A program made the position numbers and the translations under genes. From NCBI RefSeq assembly GCF_001646785.1, contig NZ_LRRH01000048.1, forward strand, positions 1 through 37,100: a stretch of 37,100 nucleotides of DNA, in the 5' to 3' direction. This DNA is from Rhodococcus phenolicus. Lineage in GTDB: Bacteria > Actinomycetota > Actinomycetes > Mycobacteriales > Mycobacteriaceae. Each line of letters opens with the position of its first letter. Within the stretch, counting starts at the first letter, position 1. Shown piece after piece: positions 1 to 10,151 of the stretch. The notes beneath the pieces are model-generated. The model was not told the DNA's origin. It made no database searches and worked only from the letters and a program-made list of their open reading frames with translations.

Positions 1-741
1 GGCGCCGAGCGCGAGCGCGGTGACTGCGGCGACCGCGGGTTGGGAGTCGGCCTGCTCGAGTGTGAGGGGTCCGGTGCCGGCTCCGGTCGTTGCGGCGGCG
101 ACGGCTTCGAGTGCGGCGGTGGTTGCGTCGGTGTCGGGTCCGGTGGGGAGGGCGAGGCGCAGGGTGCCCCATCCGGGTAGTCCGAGGGTGTCCAGTGAGC
201 CGGGCCGGGATTGCAGTGCGGGCAGGTCTGTCCAGTCGGTGGCGGCGGTGGTCAGTGCGTGTGCGAGTTCCGGGGGGACGGCGAGCACGAGGGGGGAGGT
301 CGCGAGGGATTTGGGTTGGCCGGCGACAGCCTGTGCGGCGCGGGTGGTGGCGCGGGTGTCGGACGGGACCCACAGTGCGGGTGCGGGTCCGAGGTCGGGG
401 TTCCAGGTGGTGTCTGCGGCGAGGGCTGCGGCGGCGGGGGCGCTGGTGGTGGCGGTGACGTGGGCGGTGAGGCAGTGGTCGCGGATGACGCGGGGGGTGT
501 CGGCGGTCCACTGTGCGGCGAGGGTGGTCAGGGCGGGTGCGATGGCGGGGTCGGCGTTGATCTCGAGGACGGCGTCGCCTTCGACGCAGGTTTGGGCGGC
601 TTGGATGCCCTGGTTGTCGATGTGGTCGCGGAGCCGGAACCAGCCGAGGGTGCCGAGGATGAGCAGTACGACGATGGCGACGGTGATGATCGGGCCCTTG
701 CTGATGCCTCTGGCGCCACCGGCGCCGCGATGTCGACTCAC
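1..741 (-). CDS. Substrate-binding/VWA-type membrane-anchored protein, N-terminal part (cut by window edge)
   Basis: The frame is open from a GTG at 741 to base 1 (247 codons), so the C-terminal part lies outside the window. After a basic start (SRHRGAGG) there is one hydrophobic segment at about residues 17-32 (IITVAIVVLLILGTLGWF), which suggests a signal anchor. The exported part begins with a CVEGDAVLEINADPAIAPALTTLA-type stretch, a pattern I associate with actinobacterial solute-binding proteins that carry a C-terminal von Willebrand A domain. Two cysteines (in TCVEG and DHCLTAH) could form a disulfide. Two alternative SD-like purine runs precede the GTG, so the exact start is not certain. 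The VWA domain itself is not visible here, so that part of the name is inference. No stop interrupts the frame. Confidence 0.6.
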   Translation of the reverse strand, partial: MSRHRGAGGARGISKGPIITVAIVVLLILGTLGWFRLRDHIDNQGIQAAQTCVEGDAVLEINADPAIAPALTTLAAQWTADTPRVIRDHCLTAHVTATTSAPAAAALAADTTWNPDLGPAPALWVPSDTRATTRAAQAVAGQPKSLATSPLVLAVPPELAHALTTAATDWTDLPALQSRPGSLDTLGLPGWGTLRLALPTGPDTDATTAALEAVAAATTGAGTGPLTLEQADSQPAVAAVTALALGA

Positions 742-803
742 GTGTTCGTCCGCCTTGTTCCTTCTGTGTCCGGTTTCTTCTCTTTCCGGCTCCCGCAGTG
801 TAC

Positions 804-850
804 GGAAAACGGGGCGGGGCCCCGGTCCGGGTCGGACGGGGGCCCCGCGG
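804..850 (-). terminator. Hairpin terminator after glcB
   Basis: Just downstream of the glcB stop, GCGGGGCCCC (814-823) pairs with GGGGCCCCGC (839-848). On the minus strand a GTTTT run follows at about 806-810. A GC-rich stem with a short T tract fits an intrinsic terminator and separates glcB from the next minus-strand gene. Confidence 0.6.
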
Positions 851-864
851 TGGTGCTGCCGGGA

Positions 865-3048
865 TCAGGCGTTGGCGGCCTTGTGCTCGCGGCGGGCGCG
901 GTGCAGGATCGGCTCGGTGTAGCCGCTGGGCTGCTCGGCGCCTCGGAGGATCAGTTCCTTGGCTGCCTGGAAGGCGATGTTGCCGTCGAAGTTCGGTGCC
1001 ATCGGCCGGTAGGCGGCGTCGCCGGCGTTCTGGCGGTCGACGACCGGGGCCATCCGTTCGAGGGCGGCGACGACGTCGGCTTCGGTGACGATGTCGTGGC
1101 GGATCCAGTTGGCGAGGAGTTGGCTGGAGATGCGCAGGGTGGCGCGGTCTTCCATGAGTGCGACGTCGTGGATGTCGGGCACCTTGGAGCAGCCGACGCC
1201 GGCGTCGATCCAGCGCACCACGTAGCCGAGGATGGACTGGCAGTTGTTGTCGAGTTCTTCGCGCTTCTCGGCGTCGGACCAGTCGGTGTTCTCGGCGAGC
1301 GGGATGGTGAGGATGTCGTCGACGGTGGCGCGGGTTTTGCCCTTCAGTTCGTCCTGGACGGCGAAGACGTCGACCTCGTGGTAGTGGGTGGCGTGCAGGG
1401 TGGCGCCGGTGGGTGAGGGCACCCAGGCGGTGTTGGCGCCGGCCTTGGGCTGGCCGATCTTCTGCACGAGCATGTCGTGCATGAGGTCGGTCATGGCCCA
1501 CATGCCCTTGCCGATCTGGGCTTTGCCCTGGAGGCCTGCGGCGAGGCCGGTGTCGACGTTCCAGTCCTCGTAGGCGGCGATCCACTTCTGCTGCTTCATG
1601 GCGGCCTTGCGGACGACGGCGCCGGCTTCCATGGAGGTGTGGATCTCGTCGCCGGTGCGGTCGAGGAAGCCGGTGTTGATGAACGCGACGCGTTCGGATG
1701 CGGCCTGGATGGACGCGGCGAGGTTGACGGTGGTGCGGCGTTCCTCGTCCATGATGCCGACCTTGAGGGTGTTGCGGGGCAGGCCGAGGACGTCCTCGAC
1801 GCGGCCGAACAGTTCGGTGGTGAACGCGGACTCGTCGGGGCCGTGCTGTTTGGGCTTGACGATGTAGATCGAGCCGGTGCGGCTGTTGCCGAGCGGGCCG
1901 TGGGCTTCGTCGGTGTGCAGGCCGTGGATGGCGCACAGGCTGGTGATCAGGGCGTCGAGGATGCCTTCGGGGACCTCGTTGCCGTCGTTGTCGAGGACGG
2001 CGGGGTTGGTCATGAGGTGCCCGACGTTGCGGACGAACAGCAGGGAGCGGCCGTGCAGTTCGAGGTCGCTGCCGTCGACGGCGGTGTAGGTGCGGTTGCC
2101 GTTGAGGGTGCGGGTGAGGGTCTTGTCGCCCTTGGTGAACGACTCGGACAGGTCGCCGCGGTTGAGGCCGAGCCAGTTGCGGTAGCCGACGACCTTGTCG
2201 TCGGCGTCGACGGCGGCGACGGAGTCCTCGAAGTCCATGATCGTGGTGACGGCCGATTCGAGGACGAGGTCCTTGATGCCGGCGGTGTCGGTGCTGCCGA
2301 TCGGGGATTGCGGGTCGATCTGGATGTCGATGTGCAGGCCGTTGTTGCGCAGCAGGATCGAGGTGGGGGCGTCCGTGTCGCCGAGGTAGCCGACGAGCTT
2401 CTCGGGCTGGGCGAGGGTGGTGACGGTGCCGTCGGCGAGGGTGATCTTCAGGGCGCCGTCCTCGATGCGGTAGCCGGTGGTGCCGGTGTGGGAGCCGGTT
2501 GCCGGCGGGGCGGCCTTGTCGAGGAAGTCGCGGGCCCAGGCGATGACCTTGTCGCCGCGGACCTTGTTGTAGGCGGCGGTCTTCTCGGCGCCGCCTTCCT
2601 CGGAGATGGCGTCGGTGCCGTACAGCGCGTCGTACAGCGAGCCCCAGCGGGCGTTGGAGGCGTTGAGCGCGAACCGGGCGTTGAGGACCGGCACGACCAG
2701 CTGGGGGCCGGCGGTGGTGGCGATCTCGGAGTCGATGCCTGCGGTGGTCACCTCGAACGGGGCGGGCACCGGCACCAGGTAGCCGATCTCCTGCAGGAAC
2801 GCCTTGTAGGCGGCGGCGTCGTGGGGTTGCCCGGCGCGGTCGCGGTGCCAGCTGTCGATCTTCGCCTGCAGGTCGTCGCGGACGGCGAGCAGTTCGCGGT
2901 TGCGGGGAGCGAGATCGTGGACGACCTTGTCGGCGCCGGCCCAGAACGTGTCCGCGTCCACCCCGGAGCCGGGGATGGCCTCGTTGTTGACGAAGTCGTA
3001 GAGCACCTTGGCGACCTGGAGTCCGCCGACCTGAACGCGTTCTGTCAT
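865..3048 (-). CDS. glcB: Malate synthase G
   Basis: Cytosolic enzyme that condenses glyoxylate with acetyl-CoA to give malate, the second step of the glyoxylate shunt used for growth on acetate, fatty acids and sterol side chains. The 727-residue length matches the G isoform (about 720-740). Visible family blocks are [66 protein letters not shown] and, near the C-terminus, [15 protein letters not shown], where the Asp of MEDRAT corresponds to the catalytic base. The ATG at 3048 is chosen because the protein then begins [20 protein letters not shown], as usual for the family, and GTGAGG lies just upstream. The frame also stays open to 3117 but without a good ribosome site. Appears to be monocistronic, with its own terminator. 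Confidence 0.97.
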   Translation of the reverse strand: MTERVQVGGLQVAKVLYDFVNNEAIPGSGVDADTFWAGADKVVHDLAPRNRELLAVRDDLQAKIDSWHRDRAGQPHDAAAYKAFLQEIGYLVPVPAPFEVTTAGIDSEIATTAGPQLVVPVLNARFALNASNARWGSLYDALYGTDAISEEGGAEKTAAYNKVRGDKVIAWARDFLDKAAPPATGSHTGTTGYRIEDGALKITLADGTVTTLAQPEKLVGYLGDTDAPTSILLRNNGLHIDIQIDPQSPIGSTDTAGIKDLVLESAVTTIMDFEDSVAAVDADDKVVGYRNWLGLNRGDLSESFTKGDKTLTRTLNGNRTYTAVDGSDLELHGRSLLFVRNVGHLMTNPAVLDNDGNEVPEGILDALITSLCAIHGLHTDEAHGPLGNSRTGSIYIVKPKQHGPDESAFTTELFGRVEDVLGLPRNTLKVGIMDEERRTTVNLAASIQAASERVAFINTGFLDRTGDEIHTSMEAGAVVRKAAMKQQKWIAAYEDWNVDTGLAAGLQGKAQIGKGMWAMTDLMHDMLVQKIGQPKAGANTAWVPSPTGATLHATHYHEVDVFAVQDELKGKTRATVDDILTIPLAENTDWSDAEKREELDNNCQSILGYVVRWIDAGVGCSKVPDIHDVALMEDRATLRISSQLLANWIRHDIVTEADVVAALERMAPVVDRQNAGDAAYRPMAPNFDGNIAFQAAKELILRGAEQPSGYTEPILHRARREHKAANA

Positions 3049-3122
3049 TGCCTCACTCTTTCCGGTAGCTGTGCACCCGGTTCGGTCGAGCCGATGGGGC
3101 CGCACGAAAAACACCAATCATG

Positions 3123-4055
3123 TTACCCGCCGGTAGTTACGCTCGTGTCGGTGAGACACGCCGCGACGGCGGTGCATCGATTCAGCAGCTCCTGGCGCAG
3201 GGCCGCGGCGCGAGTGGTGAGCGCCGACTGCTCGCGGACGTACTGTGCGCGCCCGGCGGCAGTCTCGATCGTGATCGGCGAGTAGCCGTAGTCGCTCAGA
3301 TCATACGGGCTGGCCCTCATGTCCAGTTCACGTGCCGCCCCCGCGTGCCGGAAGCATGCCAGAAGAAGGTCCGAGTCGACGAGCGGGGACAGCTTGTAGC
3401 ACCACTTGTAGAGGTCCATCCCGGCGTGCAGGCAGCCGGGCTGCTCCCGGGCGATCTGGGTCTGCCTGGTGAGCGGCTCGATGTTGCGCGGGACCGCGTC
3501 GGGAGTGAAGAACCGGAACGCATCGTAATGGCTGCATCGCAACTGCAATGATTCCACCACGGCATCGGTGCCGTCGTGCCCGAGCCGCAACGGCACCGCG
3601 TTGTGGCGCACCCCGTCGTCGTCCGTGCGGTACACCATCGCCCACTCGTGCAGCCCGAAGCAGCCCAGCTGTGCCGGCCGGGCCGCGGTCGCCGCCAGCA
3701 GATCCCGCACGAACGTCACCGTGTCGAGGCGATCGAGTGCCGCGCGCCGGGACACCGTGACGCCGGCCTGCCCGTCCGCGACGACGGGTTCGTAGCCGGG
3801 ATGGTCGCGGTAGTCGCGGGCCGCGGCCCCGAGCAGCACCACCCCGAAGCCGGGATGCCAGCGGCGCAGCTGGTTGGGCCGGTGGTTGTAGTAGGTGAAC
3901 AGGAAGTCGTGGACCGGATGCGGCTGCCGCGCCGCGCGCCGGCGCAGGTGCCCGGCGAGCAGTTCGTCGACCGCGGCGCGGTGCCGGTCGCGGCGGGCCG
4001 TCCAGTCCGGTTCGGTCAGTACCGTCACCGCGCCGGGGTGGGTGTCCGTGCTCAT
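3123..4055 (-). CDS. Conserved actinobacterial protein usually labelled 3-methyladenine DNA glycosylase
   Basis: A 310-residue soluble protein. Blocks include HPVHDFLFTYYNHRPNQLRRWHPGFG, AQLGCFGLHEWAMVYR, CSHYDAFRFFT, EQPGCLHAGMDLYKW and LDMRASPYDLSDYG. I recognise these from a conserved actinobacterial family that databases commonly name 3-methyladenine DNA glycosylase. I do not see a helix-hairpin-helix or the zinc motif of Tag enzymes, so the enzymatic name is inherited rather than shown. Several Cys and His residues (GCFGLHEW, CSHYD, GCLHAG) are conspicuous and could bind metal. The ATG at 4055 overlaps the stop of the upstream CNNM gene in an ATGA, indicating translational coupling to the two membrane proteins. 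Confidence 0.6.
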   Translation of the reverse strand: MSTDTHPGAVTVLTEPDWTARRDRHRAAVDELLAGHLRRRAARQPHPVHDFLFTYYNHRPNQLRRWHPGFGVVLLGAAARDYRDHPGYEPVVADGQAGVTVSRRAALDRLDTVTFVRDLLAATAARPAQLGCFGLHEWAMVYRTDDDGVRHNAVPLRLGHDGTDAVVESLQLRCSHYDAFRFFTPDAVPRNIEPLTRQTQIAREQPGCLHAGMDLYKWCYKLSPLVDSDLLLACFRHAGAARELDMRASPYDLSDYGYSPITIETAAGRAQYVREQSALTTRAAALRQELLNRCTAVAACLTDTSVTTGG

Positions 4056-5140
4056 GAGGCGCGGTGTCCCGGGGCGGGGTCGGCGATGCGGTGGGTGGCG
4101 TCGCGAACCGTCCCGACGAATTCCTCGACGAGGTCCTCGAGGGCGACGATGCCGATCACGGTGCCGTCGGGGCCGACGACGCCGCCCAGGTGGGAGCTGG
4201 TGCGGCGCAGCAGCGCGAGGGCGTCGTCGAGTCCGCTGGTGGGCGCGACCTGCGGTAGGGCCCGTACCTCGCCGGGGGGGATCACCGTGTCGGGTCCGGC
4301 GGTCTCGTCGCGGACCAGGTCGAGCACGTCCTTGATGTGCAGGTAGCCGGTGACCTTCCCGGCCGGATCGAGCGTCGGGTAGCGGGAGAAGCCGGTGTCG
4401 ATGACGGCCTGTTCGACGGCGCCGAGGGTGGTGCCGCGGACGGTGACCGGGACGGTCCGTACCCGGTCGATGGGGATCATCACCTCGGTGACGGTGCGGC
4501 CGCTGGTTTCCAGGGCCTGGGTGAGGCGGCGGTGTTCCTCTTCGTCGAGCAGTCCTTCGGAGCGGGATTCGCCGATCATCTCGGACAGTTCGATCGCGGT
4601 GACGGTGACCTCGAGTTCGTCCTTCGGTTCCACCCGCATCAGCCGCAGCGTGAGGTTGGCGCACAGGTTGTAGAACGCGATGAGCGGCCGGGCCAGCCGC
4701 ATGAACAGCAGGTGCACGGGGACGAGGAGCATCGCGGTGCGTTCCGGTCCGGCGATCGCGATGTTCTTGGGCACCATTTCGCCGAGCAGGATGTGCAGGA
4801 TCACCACGAGCGCGAGCGCGATGGTGAACGCGATGGGGTGCAGCAGGGTTTCCGGCAGGCCCGCCGCGTGGAGGGGGTTCTCGATGAGGTGGGCGATGGC
4901 GGGTTCGCCGACGCGGCCGAGCAGGATCGAGCAGATGGTGATGCCGAGCTGGGATCCGGCGAGCATCAACGACAGGTGTTCTCCGGCGTCGATGACGGTC
5001 TGGGCGCGCTTCTTGCCCTGGGCGACCAGCGCTTCGAGCCGGTCGCGGCGGGCGGTGATGAGCGCGAATTCGGCGCCGACGAAGAACGCGTTGCCGGCGA
5101 GGAGCAGCACTGTGAGCAGGACACCGAGCCAGTCGTTCAT
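4052..5140 (-). CDS. CNNM/CorC-type CBS-domain membrane protein (second of pair)
   Basis: A 362-residue integral membrane protein of the hemolysin C/CNNM (DUF21-CBS) family, implicated in divalent cation, mainly Mg2+, homeostasis. The N-terminal DUF21 part starts [27 protein letters not shown] and continues through [45 protein letters not shown] and [22 protein letters not shown]. Two CBS motifs follow: [16 protein letters not shown]...GFSRYPTLD and the distal [32 protein letters not shown]. It lacks most of the C-terminal CorC/HlyC domain of its neighbour. It overlaps that neighbour by ATGA (5137-5140) and the glycosylase-like gene by ATGA (4052-4055), so the three are probably one operon. 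Two adjacent paralogues match Rv1841c/Rv1842c as I recall them. Confidence 0.88.
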   Translation of the reverse strand: MNDWLGVLLTVLLLAGNAFFVGAEFALITARRDRLEALVAQGKKRAQTVIDAGEHLSLMLAGSQLGITICSILLGRVGEPAIAHLIENPLHAAGLPETLLHPIAFTIALALVVILHILLGEMVPKNIAIAGPERTAMLLVPVHLLFMRLARPLIAFYNLCANLTLRLMRVEPKDELEVTVTAIELSEMIGESRSEGLLDEEEHRRLTQALETSGRTVTEVMIPIDRVRTVPVTVRGTTLGAVEQAVIDTGFSRYPTLDPAGKVTGYLHIKDVLDLVRDETAGPDTVIPPGEVRALPQVAPTSGLDDALALLRRTSSHLGGVVGPDGTVIGIVALEDLVEEFVGTVRDATHRIADPAPGHRAS

Positions 5141-6531
5141 CGCTCGTCTCCGTCCGTGCCGGGGGTCGTGTCGTCGGTGCCGGCGGTGTCGTTGTCCGTG
5201 GCGGTGTCCGGGGGTACGGGGGTGAGCAGGATCCGGTCGATGCGGTGGGCGTCCATCGCCAGCACCCGGGCGAGCCAGCGTTCGGTCTCGTCGCCGGGGC
5301 GCGCCGGGAGCAGCATCTCGTCGCCGGTCTCGGGGATGCGGCCGAGTTCGGTGAGGATCAAACCGCCGAGGGTTTCGTAGTCCCCCTCGGGTGCGTGGTA
5401 GCCGGTGAGGCCGGCGATCTCGTCGATGCGCAGCAACCCGGAGCAGGACCAGCCGTCGTCGAGGCGCTGTGCGTCCGGTCGGGGTTCGTCGTGTTCGTCC
5501 CGGACGTCGCCGAGGATTTCCTCGATGAGGTCTTCCATGGTGATGATGCCGGCGGTGCCGCCGTATTCGTCGACGACGAGGGCGACCTGCATGCCGTCGG
5601 CGCGGACCCGTTCCATCACCTCGTCGCCGTCGAGGGTGGACGGCACGACCGGTACCTGGCGGGCGAGGGTGCGCAGCGGGGTGTGGGCGCGGCGGGGGCC
5701 GGGGACGGTGAACGCGTGTTTGACGTGTACCACCCCGATGGTGGCGTCGAGGTCGCCGTCGATGACGGGGAACCGCGAATAGCCGGTGCGGTCGGACACG
5801 TCGATCAGGTCCAGGACGGTGTCGTTCTGGTCGAGACATTCGATGGTGACGCGTGGGGTCATGAGGTCCTCGGCGGTGCGGTCGCCGAACCGGAGGGAGC
5901 GGTCGACGAGCAGGGCGGTGCGTTCGTCGAGGGCGCCGCTCTCGGCGGAGGCCCGGACCAGGGAGCCCAGTTCCTGGGGGGACCGCGCCGAGCGCAGTTC
6001 CTCGGCGGGTTCGATGCCCAGTCGGCGCACGACCCAGTTCGCGGAGCCGTTCAGTCCGCGGATGGCCCACTTGAACACCAGCGAGAAGGCGACCTGCAGT
6101 CCGGCGGTCGCGCGGGCGGTGCCGAGCGGGTGGGCGATGGCCAGGTTCTTCGGGACCAGCTCACCGAAGATCATCGAGAACGAGGTGGCGATGATCAGGG
6201 CGAGGGCGAGGGAGATACCGGAGGCGGTGGATTCGCCGATCCCGAGGGCCTGCAGCAGCGGGTTCAGGAACCGGGCCAGGACCGGTTCGGCGAGATAACC
6301 GGTGATCAGGGTGGTGATGGTGATGCCCAGCTGCGCCCCGGACAGCTGGAACGACAGGGTGCGGTGGGCGTGCTGGACCTGCCGGGCGCGGCGGTCGCCG
6401 TCGCGGGCGTGGGCGTCGACGGTGCTGCGTTCGAGCGCGGTCAGGGAGAATTCGGCGGCCACGAACAGGGCCGTGCCTGCCGTCAGCGCGATGAAGCCGA
6501 CCAGGGACAACAGTGACAGCAGCACGGACAT
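5137..6531 (-). CDS. CNNM/CorC-type CBS-domain membrane protein (first of pair)
   Basis: A 464-residue paralogue of the next gene. Order: DUF21 membrane domain with four hydrophobic segments ([91 protein letters not shown]), then two CBS domains ([18 protein letters not shown]...[12 protein letters not shown] and [34 protein letters not shown]), then a CorC/HlyC C-terminal domain ([20 protein letters not shown]...[15 protein letters not shown]). The [11 protein letters not shown] and [10 protein letters not shown] blocks are diagnostic. The probable role is cation efflux or Mg2+ homeostasis at the inner membrane. It heads the translationally coupled trio; the 214 bases upstream hold GC-rich hairpins but no gene I can support. 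Confidence 0.9.
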   Translation of the reverse strand: MSVLLSLLSLVGFIALTAGTALFVAAEFSLTALERSTVDAHARDGDRRARQVQHAHRTLSFQLSGAQLGITITTLITGYLAEPVLARFLNPLLQALGIGESTASGISLALALIIATSFSMIFGELVPKNLAIAHPLGTARATAGLQVAFSLVFKWAIRGLNGSANWVVRRLGIEPAEELRSARSPQELGSLVRASAESGALDERTALLVDRSLRFGDRTAEDLMTPRVTIECLDQNDTVLDLIDVSDRTGYSRFPVIDGDLDATIGVVHVKHAFTVPGPRRAHTPLRTLARQVPVVPSTLDGDEVMERVRADGMQVALVVDEYGGTAGIITMEDLIEEILGDVRDEHDEPRPDAQRLDDGWSCSGLLRIDEIAGLTGYHAPEGDYETLGGLILTELGRIPETGDEMLLPARPGDETERWLARVLAMDAHRIDRILLTPVPPDTATDNDTAGTDDTTPGTDGDER

Positions 6532-6745
6532 CAGGGCCGCTCCTGCCGGGTTTGGGTTCCGCCGGGTCTGTCGCCCGGCTCGCTAGAGGAGCCCTCCGAA
6601 CCGGCGGAATCGGAGTCCGCGTCGGCCATGGCGGCCGGGGATGGTGCCGTGCTGGTGATAGTGGGTGCCGTGGGCACCTGGTTCCTCTCGTCGGGCTCGG
6701 CGGCAACGGTGCCGCGCGCCGAGCGTGGTCGGATGGGGGACCATT

Positions 6746-7645
6746 CTACTGGGCGATGTCCGGATCGGTCGCGTCGTGCGTGGCCGCGGCGTCGTCGGTG
6801 GTGAGGTGGGCCTGATCGCGGGACAGCGCGACGGTGGTGGCGAGCATGACGACGACGGACGCGACGACCAGCGCGAGGGCGGGTCCGTCGACGCGGAGCC
6901 GTTCGCCGAGCACGGTCATGCCGAGGAACACCGCGGCGAGCGGTTCGCCGATGGTCAGGGCCGGTAGGGATGCGCCGAGTGCCCCGGCCTGGAAGGCGAG
7001 TTGCTGCAGGTATCCGCCGGTGAGGCCGGCCGCGATCAGTGCCCAGGTCTGCCAGGAGGCGGCCACGGTGCCGAGTCCGTGTTCGAACAGGTCGGTGACG
7101 TGTTTGGTGAAGACGACGGCGACGCCGAAGAGGATGCCGCCGGCGGAGCCGAGCAGCAGTGCCCGGGTGTGCGGTCCGACGGGGAACGCGGCGGCGGTGG
7201 CTGCGGCGGCGGCGACCAGCAGGACCGCGCCGAGCGGCAGGGCCCAGTGCCGGGCGGCGGCGTCGAGTTGTCCTTCGGTGGGATTACCGACGACGAGGAA
7301 CGCGGCCAGGGACACGCACAGGGCGCCGGCGAGGAGCCAGGTGGCGCGGCCGATGCGGCGGCCGGAGACGATCGCGGACATCGGCAGGGCGAACAGCAGG
7401 GACGTCACGAGCAGCGGCTGGACGATCAGGATCGCGCCGAGCGCGAGGGCGGCGACCTGCAGCAGGTAGCCGCCGCCGTCGCCGATGATTCCGGCCCACC
7501 AGCGGGGGCTGCGCACGAGGCCGCCCAGCAGGGACCGGTCGCCGGGAACGGCGGCGGCGGAACGCTGCTGGGCGACGCTGGCGGCCGCGAACAGCACCGC
7601 GGCGGCGAGTGCGCACGCCGCTGATGCTGTCGCGGTGCCGGTCAT
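6746..7645 (-). CDS. DMT/EamA-like multispanning transporter
   Basis: A 299-residue protein made almost entirely of hydrophobic helices (about nine or ten), for example AACALAAAVLFAAASVAQQ, GYLLQVAALALGAILIVQPLLVTSLLFALPM, ATWLLAGALCVSLAAFLVVG and a terminal ALVVASVVVMLATTVAL. The internal pattern LTIGEPLAAVFLGMTVLGERLRVDGPALALV is the typical second EamA half of drug/metabolite transporters. The substrate cannot be read from sequence. It starts 10 bases after the gnd stop, so it is probably cotranscribed with gnd. In M. tuberculosis, as I recall it, guaB1 lies between the CNNM pair and gnd; here this transporter occupies the slot. A GC-rich inverted repeat at 6696-6723 downstream could terminate transcription. 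Confidence 0.8.
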   Translation of the reverse strand: MTGTATASAACALAAAVLFAAASVAQQRSAAAVPGDRSLLGGLVRSPRWWAGIIGDGGGYLLQVAALALGAILIVQPLLVTSLLFALPMSAIVSGRRIGRATWLLAGALCVSLAAFLVVGNPTEGQLDAAARHWALPLGAVLLVAAAAATAAAFPVGPHTRALLLGSAGGILFGVAVVFTKHVTDLFEHGLGTVAASWQTWALIAAGLTGGYLQQLAFQAGALGASLPALTIGEPLAAVFLGMTVLGERLRVDGPALALVVASVVVMLATTVALSRDQAHLTTDDAAATHDATDPDIAQ

Positions 7646-7655
7646 GGCGGGCCGG

Positions 7656-9116
7656 TCAGGCCTCGACTTCGCTGCGGTCGCCGCTCCACAGGGTGTGGAA
7701 CTTGCCGGGCCGGTCCGTGCGCTCGTAGGTGTGGGCGCCGAAGAAGTCGCGCTGGCCCTGGGTGAGGGCGGCGGGCAGGCGGTCGGCGCGCAGTCCGTCG
7801 TAGTAGGACAGCGACGACGCGAAGGCGGGGATCGGGATGCCGAGTTCGGTGGCGGTGACCACGACGCGCCGCCAGCTGTCGATGCCGACCTCGATGGCGT
7901 CGCGGAAGTACGGCGCGAGGATCAGGCTGGGCAGGGCCGGGTCGGCGTCGTAGGCCTCCTTGATGCGGTTGAGGAACTGGGCGCGGATGATGCAGCCGCC
8001 GCGCCAGATGGTGGCCAGGGCGGCGCGGTCGACGTTCCAGCCGTATTCGGCGCTGCCGGCGGCGATCTGGTCGAAGCCCTGGGCGTAGGCGACGATCTTG
8101 GAGGCGTACAGGGCGGCGCGGATGTCCTCGGTGAACCGGGCGGCGTCGGTGGGGGCGGTGCCGAGGGTGCCGGAGGCGAGTCCGCGGGCGGCGGCGCGCT
8201 GGTCGCGGGAGCCGGACAGGGCCCGGGCGAACACGGCTTCGGCGATGCCGGTGACGGGCACCCCGAGATCGAGGGCGGCCTTGACGGTCCAGCGTCCGGT
8301 GCCCTTCTGCTCGGCGGCGTCGACGATGACGTCGACGAGGGGTTTGCCGGTGGTGGCGTCGGTCTGGCGGAGCACGTCGGCGGTGATCTCGATCAGGTAC
8401 GACTCGAGGGTGCCGGTGTTCCATTCGGAGAACACGTCGGCGATGGCGCCGGCGTCGAGGCCGAGCGCGTCGCGCAGCAGGTGGTAGGCCTCGCCGATGA
8501 GCTGCATGTCGGCGTATTCGATGCCGTTGTGCACCATCTTGACGAAGTGGCCGGCGCCGTCGGGGCCGATGTGGGTGCAGCACGGGGTGCCGTCGACCTG
8601 GGCGGCGACCTTCTCGAGCAGCGGGCCGAGCGCCTCGTACGATTCGGCGGGGCCGCCGGGCATGATCGAGGGGCCGTTGAGGGCGCCTTCCTCGCCGCCG
8701 GAGATGCCTGCGCCGACGAAGTGCAGGCCTCGGGCGCGCAGCTCGGCTTCGCGGCGGATGGTGTCGGTGTAGAGGGCGTTGCCGCCGTCGATGATGATGT
8801 CGCCGGGTTCCATGGCGTCGGCGAGTTCGCCGATGACCGCGTCGGTGGCGTCGCCGGCCTTGACCATGATCAGGACGCGTCGGGGCTTCTCCAGTGCTGC
8901 GACGAACTCGTCGACGGTTTCGGTGCGCACGAAGTCGCCGTCGCTGCCGTGCTCGGCGAGCAGGGCGTCGGTCTTGGCGATGCTGCGGTTGTGCAGGGCG
9001 ACGGTGTAGCCGTTGCGGGCGAAGTTGCGGGCGATGTTCGATCCCATGACGGCCAGGCCGGTGACACCGATCTGTGCACGGGGCGTAGCGGGGGTGGCGG
9101 AGTCTTCGACGGTCAT
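7656..9116 (-). CDS. gnd: 6-phosphogluconate dehydrogenase, decarboxylating
   Basis: Oxidatively decarboxylates 6-phosphogluconate to ribulose 5-phosphate with production of NADPH, in the oxidative pentose phosphate pathway. The 486-residue length fits the long, dimeric form. Motifs: IGVTGLAVMGSNIARN for the dinucleotide-binding loop, HNRS, MVKAGDATDAVI, IIIDGGNALYTDT, VGAGISGGEEGALNGPSIMPGG, and HFVKMVHNGIEYADMQLIGE, which holds the catalytic Lys and Glu. LILAPYFRDAIE and the C-terminal DFFGAHTYERTDRPGKFHTLWSG also fit. The ATG at 9116 is preceded by GAGAGGGGAAG. The frame is open far upstream, but those residues are not gnd-like. The DMT gene follows at 10 bases and the M56 gene precedes at 68 bases. 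Confidence 0.97.
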   Translation of the reverse strand: MTVEDSATPATPRAQIGVTGLAVMGSNIARNFARNGYTVALHNRSIAKTDALLAEHGSDGDFVRTETVDEFVAALEKPRRVLIMVKAGDATDAVIGELADAMEPGDIIIDGGNALYTDTIRREAELRARGLHFVGAGISGGEEGALNGPSIMPGGPAESYEALGPLLEKVAAQVDGTPCCTHIGPDGAGHFVKMVHNGIEYADMQLIGEAYHLLRDALGLDAGAIADVFSEWNTGTLESYLIEITADVLRQTDATTGKPLVDVIVDAAEQKGTGRWTVKAALDLGVPVTGIAEAVFARALSGSRDQRAAARGLASGTLGTAPTDAARFTEDIRAALYASKIVAYAQGFDQIAAGSAEYGWNVDRAALATIWRGGCIIRAQFLNRIKEAYDADPALPSLILAPYFRDAIEVGIDSWRRVVVTATELGIPIPAFASSLSYYDGLRADRLPAALTQGQRDFFGAHTYERTDRPGKFHTLWSGDRSEVEA

Positions 9117-9184
9117 GGTTACAGCTTCCCCTCTCGCGCAGCGGCGTGGAGATCGGGGTCGCGCGTTTCCGGATGTGACGTGTG

Positions 9185-10138
9185 TCACCAGGCGCGGAGG
9201 AGGCGGTCCACTTCGACGAGCCAGGGCACGGCGACCGCGACGGTGGGGACCACGAGGATCGCGGCGGCCGCGATGTAGGCGACGGCGGCGGTGCGGGTGT
9301 CGGCGCCCGGTCCGGCGAGCCGCTGGACGCGCAGCAGCGTGGACGGGCCGCCGACGGCCATCGCCCCGGTGGGGGTGCGGGATTCGGCGCAGGTGACCAG
9401 GGCACGGGCCAGCGGGGCCGGGCCGGTGGCGCGGACCGCCGAGTCGTCGGCGAGCATCTCGATGAGCAGTTGCACCGAGCCGAGCGCCGAGCCGGAGCGC
9501 ACCCATCGGGGGAACGCCTCGTACACCGCGGTGAACGCCTCGAGGACGAGGTCGTGCCGGGCCCGCAGGTGCGAGTGTTCGTGGCTGAGCACCGCGCGCA
9601 GTTCGGTGTCGTCGAGGTGGTCGAGGGTGCCTTCGCTGAGCACCACCCGGTGCCGCAGCCCGGGGAGGCAGTAGGCGATCGGGTCGGCGCTGTCGAGGAT
9701 GCGCACGTGCGGGAGCTGCCGGATGGCGGCGCCGCTCTCGCGCCGGTCGAGCAGGTCGACGAGCATGCGGTGCCGGGATCGGCGGCGACGGGTGCGGACC
9801 GCCACGCGCAGGGTCGCGTAGATCAGGCGGGCCCCGATGAGCACGGTCGCGGTGAACACGGTCACGTAGGTCAGCCACAGCGGCAGGCCGAGGGCATCGA
9901 TCTCGCGCAGCGGTTCGGCGGTGGGCCGTCCGTCGGGTCCGGGGACCAGGAGCAGGGCCGCGATGGCGAGACCGGAACTGAACGCGGACAGCACGGCGGC
10001 CAGCGCGACCGCCTGCCACAGCACCAGGGCGGCGCGGGGCGTGCGATACGGCCAGGTGGCCCGGCTCAGCAGGGCCGGGACCGGCCCTGCGAGAAGCAGC
10101 GCGAGGATGCCGAAGACCAGCGCGGTGGTCGCGTTCAT
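9185..10138 (-). CDS. M56-family membrane metallopeptidase (BlaR-like, no sensor domain)
   Basis: A 317-residue membrane protein with N-terminal helices (TTALVFGILALLLAGPVPALL, LVLWQAVALAAVLSAFSSGLAIAALLLV, LTYVTVFTATVLIGARLIYATL), a cytoplasmic segment with the zinc motif HEHSH at residues 186-190 (AVLSHEHSHLRARHD), and a terminal helix. This is the protease half of BlaR1/MecR1. At 317 residues it lacks the C-terminal penicillin-binding sensor of classical BlaR1. It starts 13 bases after the BlaI repressor gene, the usual repressor-protease pairing, so it may cleave or signal to BlaI. The signal that activates it is unknown. Same order as Rv1846c-Rv1845c in M. tuberculosis. Confidence 0.87.
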   Translation of the reverse strand: MNATTALVFGILALLLAGPVPALLSRATWPYRTPRAALVLWQAVALAAVLSAFSSGLAIAALLLVPGPDGRPTAEPLREIDALGLPLWLTYVTVFTATVLIGARLIYATLRVAVRTRRRRSRHRMLVDLLDRRESGAAIRQLPHVRILDSADPIAYCLPGLRHRVVLSEGTLDHLDDTELRAVLSHEHSHLRARHDLVLEAFTAVYEAFPRWVRSGSALGSVQLLIEMLADDSAVRATGPAPLARALVTCAESRTPTGAMAVGGPSTLLRVQRLAGPGADTRTAAVAYIAAAAILVVPTVAVAVPWLVEVDRLLRAW

Positions 10139-10151
10139 GTCATCGAGTGTG

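Noticed and set aside
211-3285. Long plus-strand frames opposite glcB and the first gene (glycine/valine/aspartate-rich proteins)
   Set aside because: They are antisense shadows of minus-strand genes in GC-rich DNA, with no ribosome sites or recognisable domains, and they lie exactly opposite glcB.
4055-6070. Arginine-rich N-terminal extensions of the minus-strand CNNM and glycosylase-like frames
   Set aside because: The extensions overlap upstream genes in another frame. Well-supported internal starts with ATGA overlaps exist.
9175-9188. GTGAC-GTGT-GTCAC near the M56 stop codon, similar to a matS half-site arrangement
   Set aside because: The spacer is 4 rather than 3 bases, there is a single copy, and it overlaps the end of a coding sequence.
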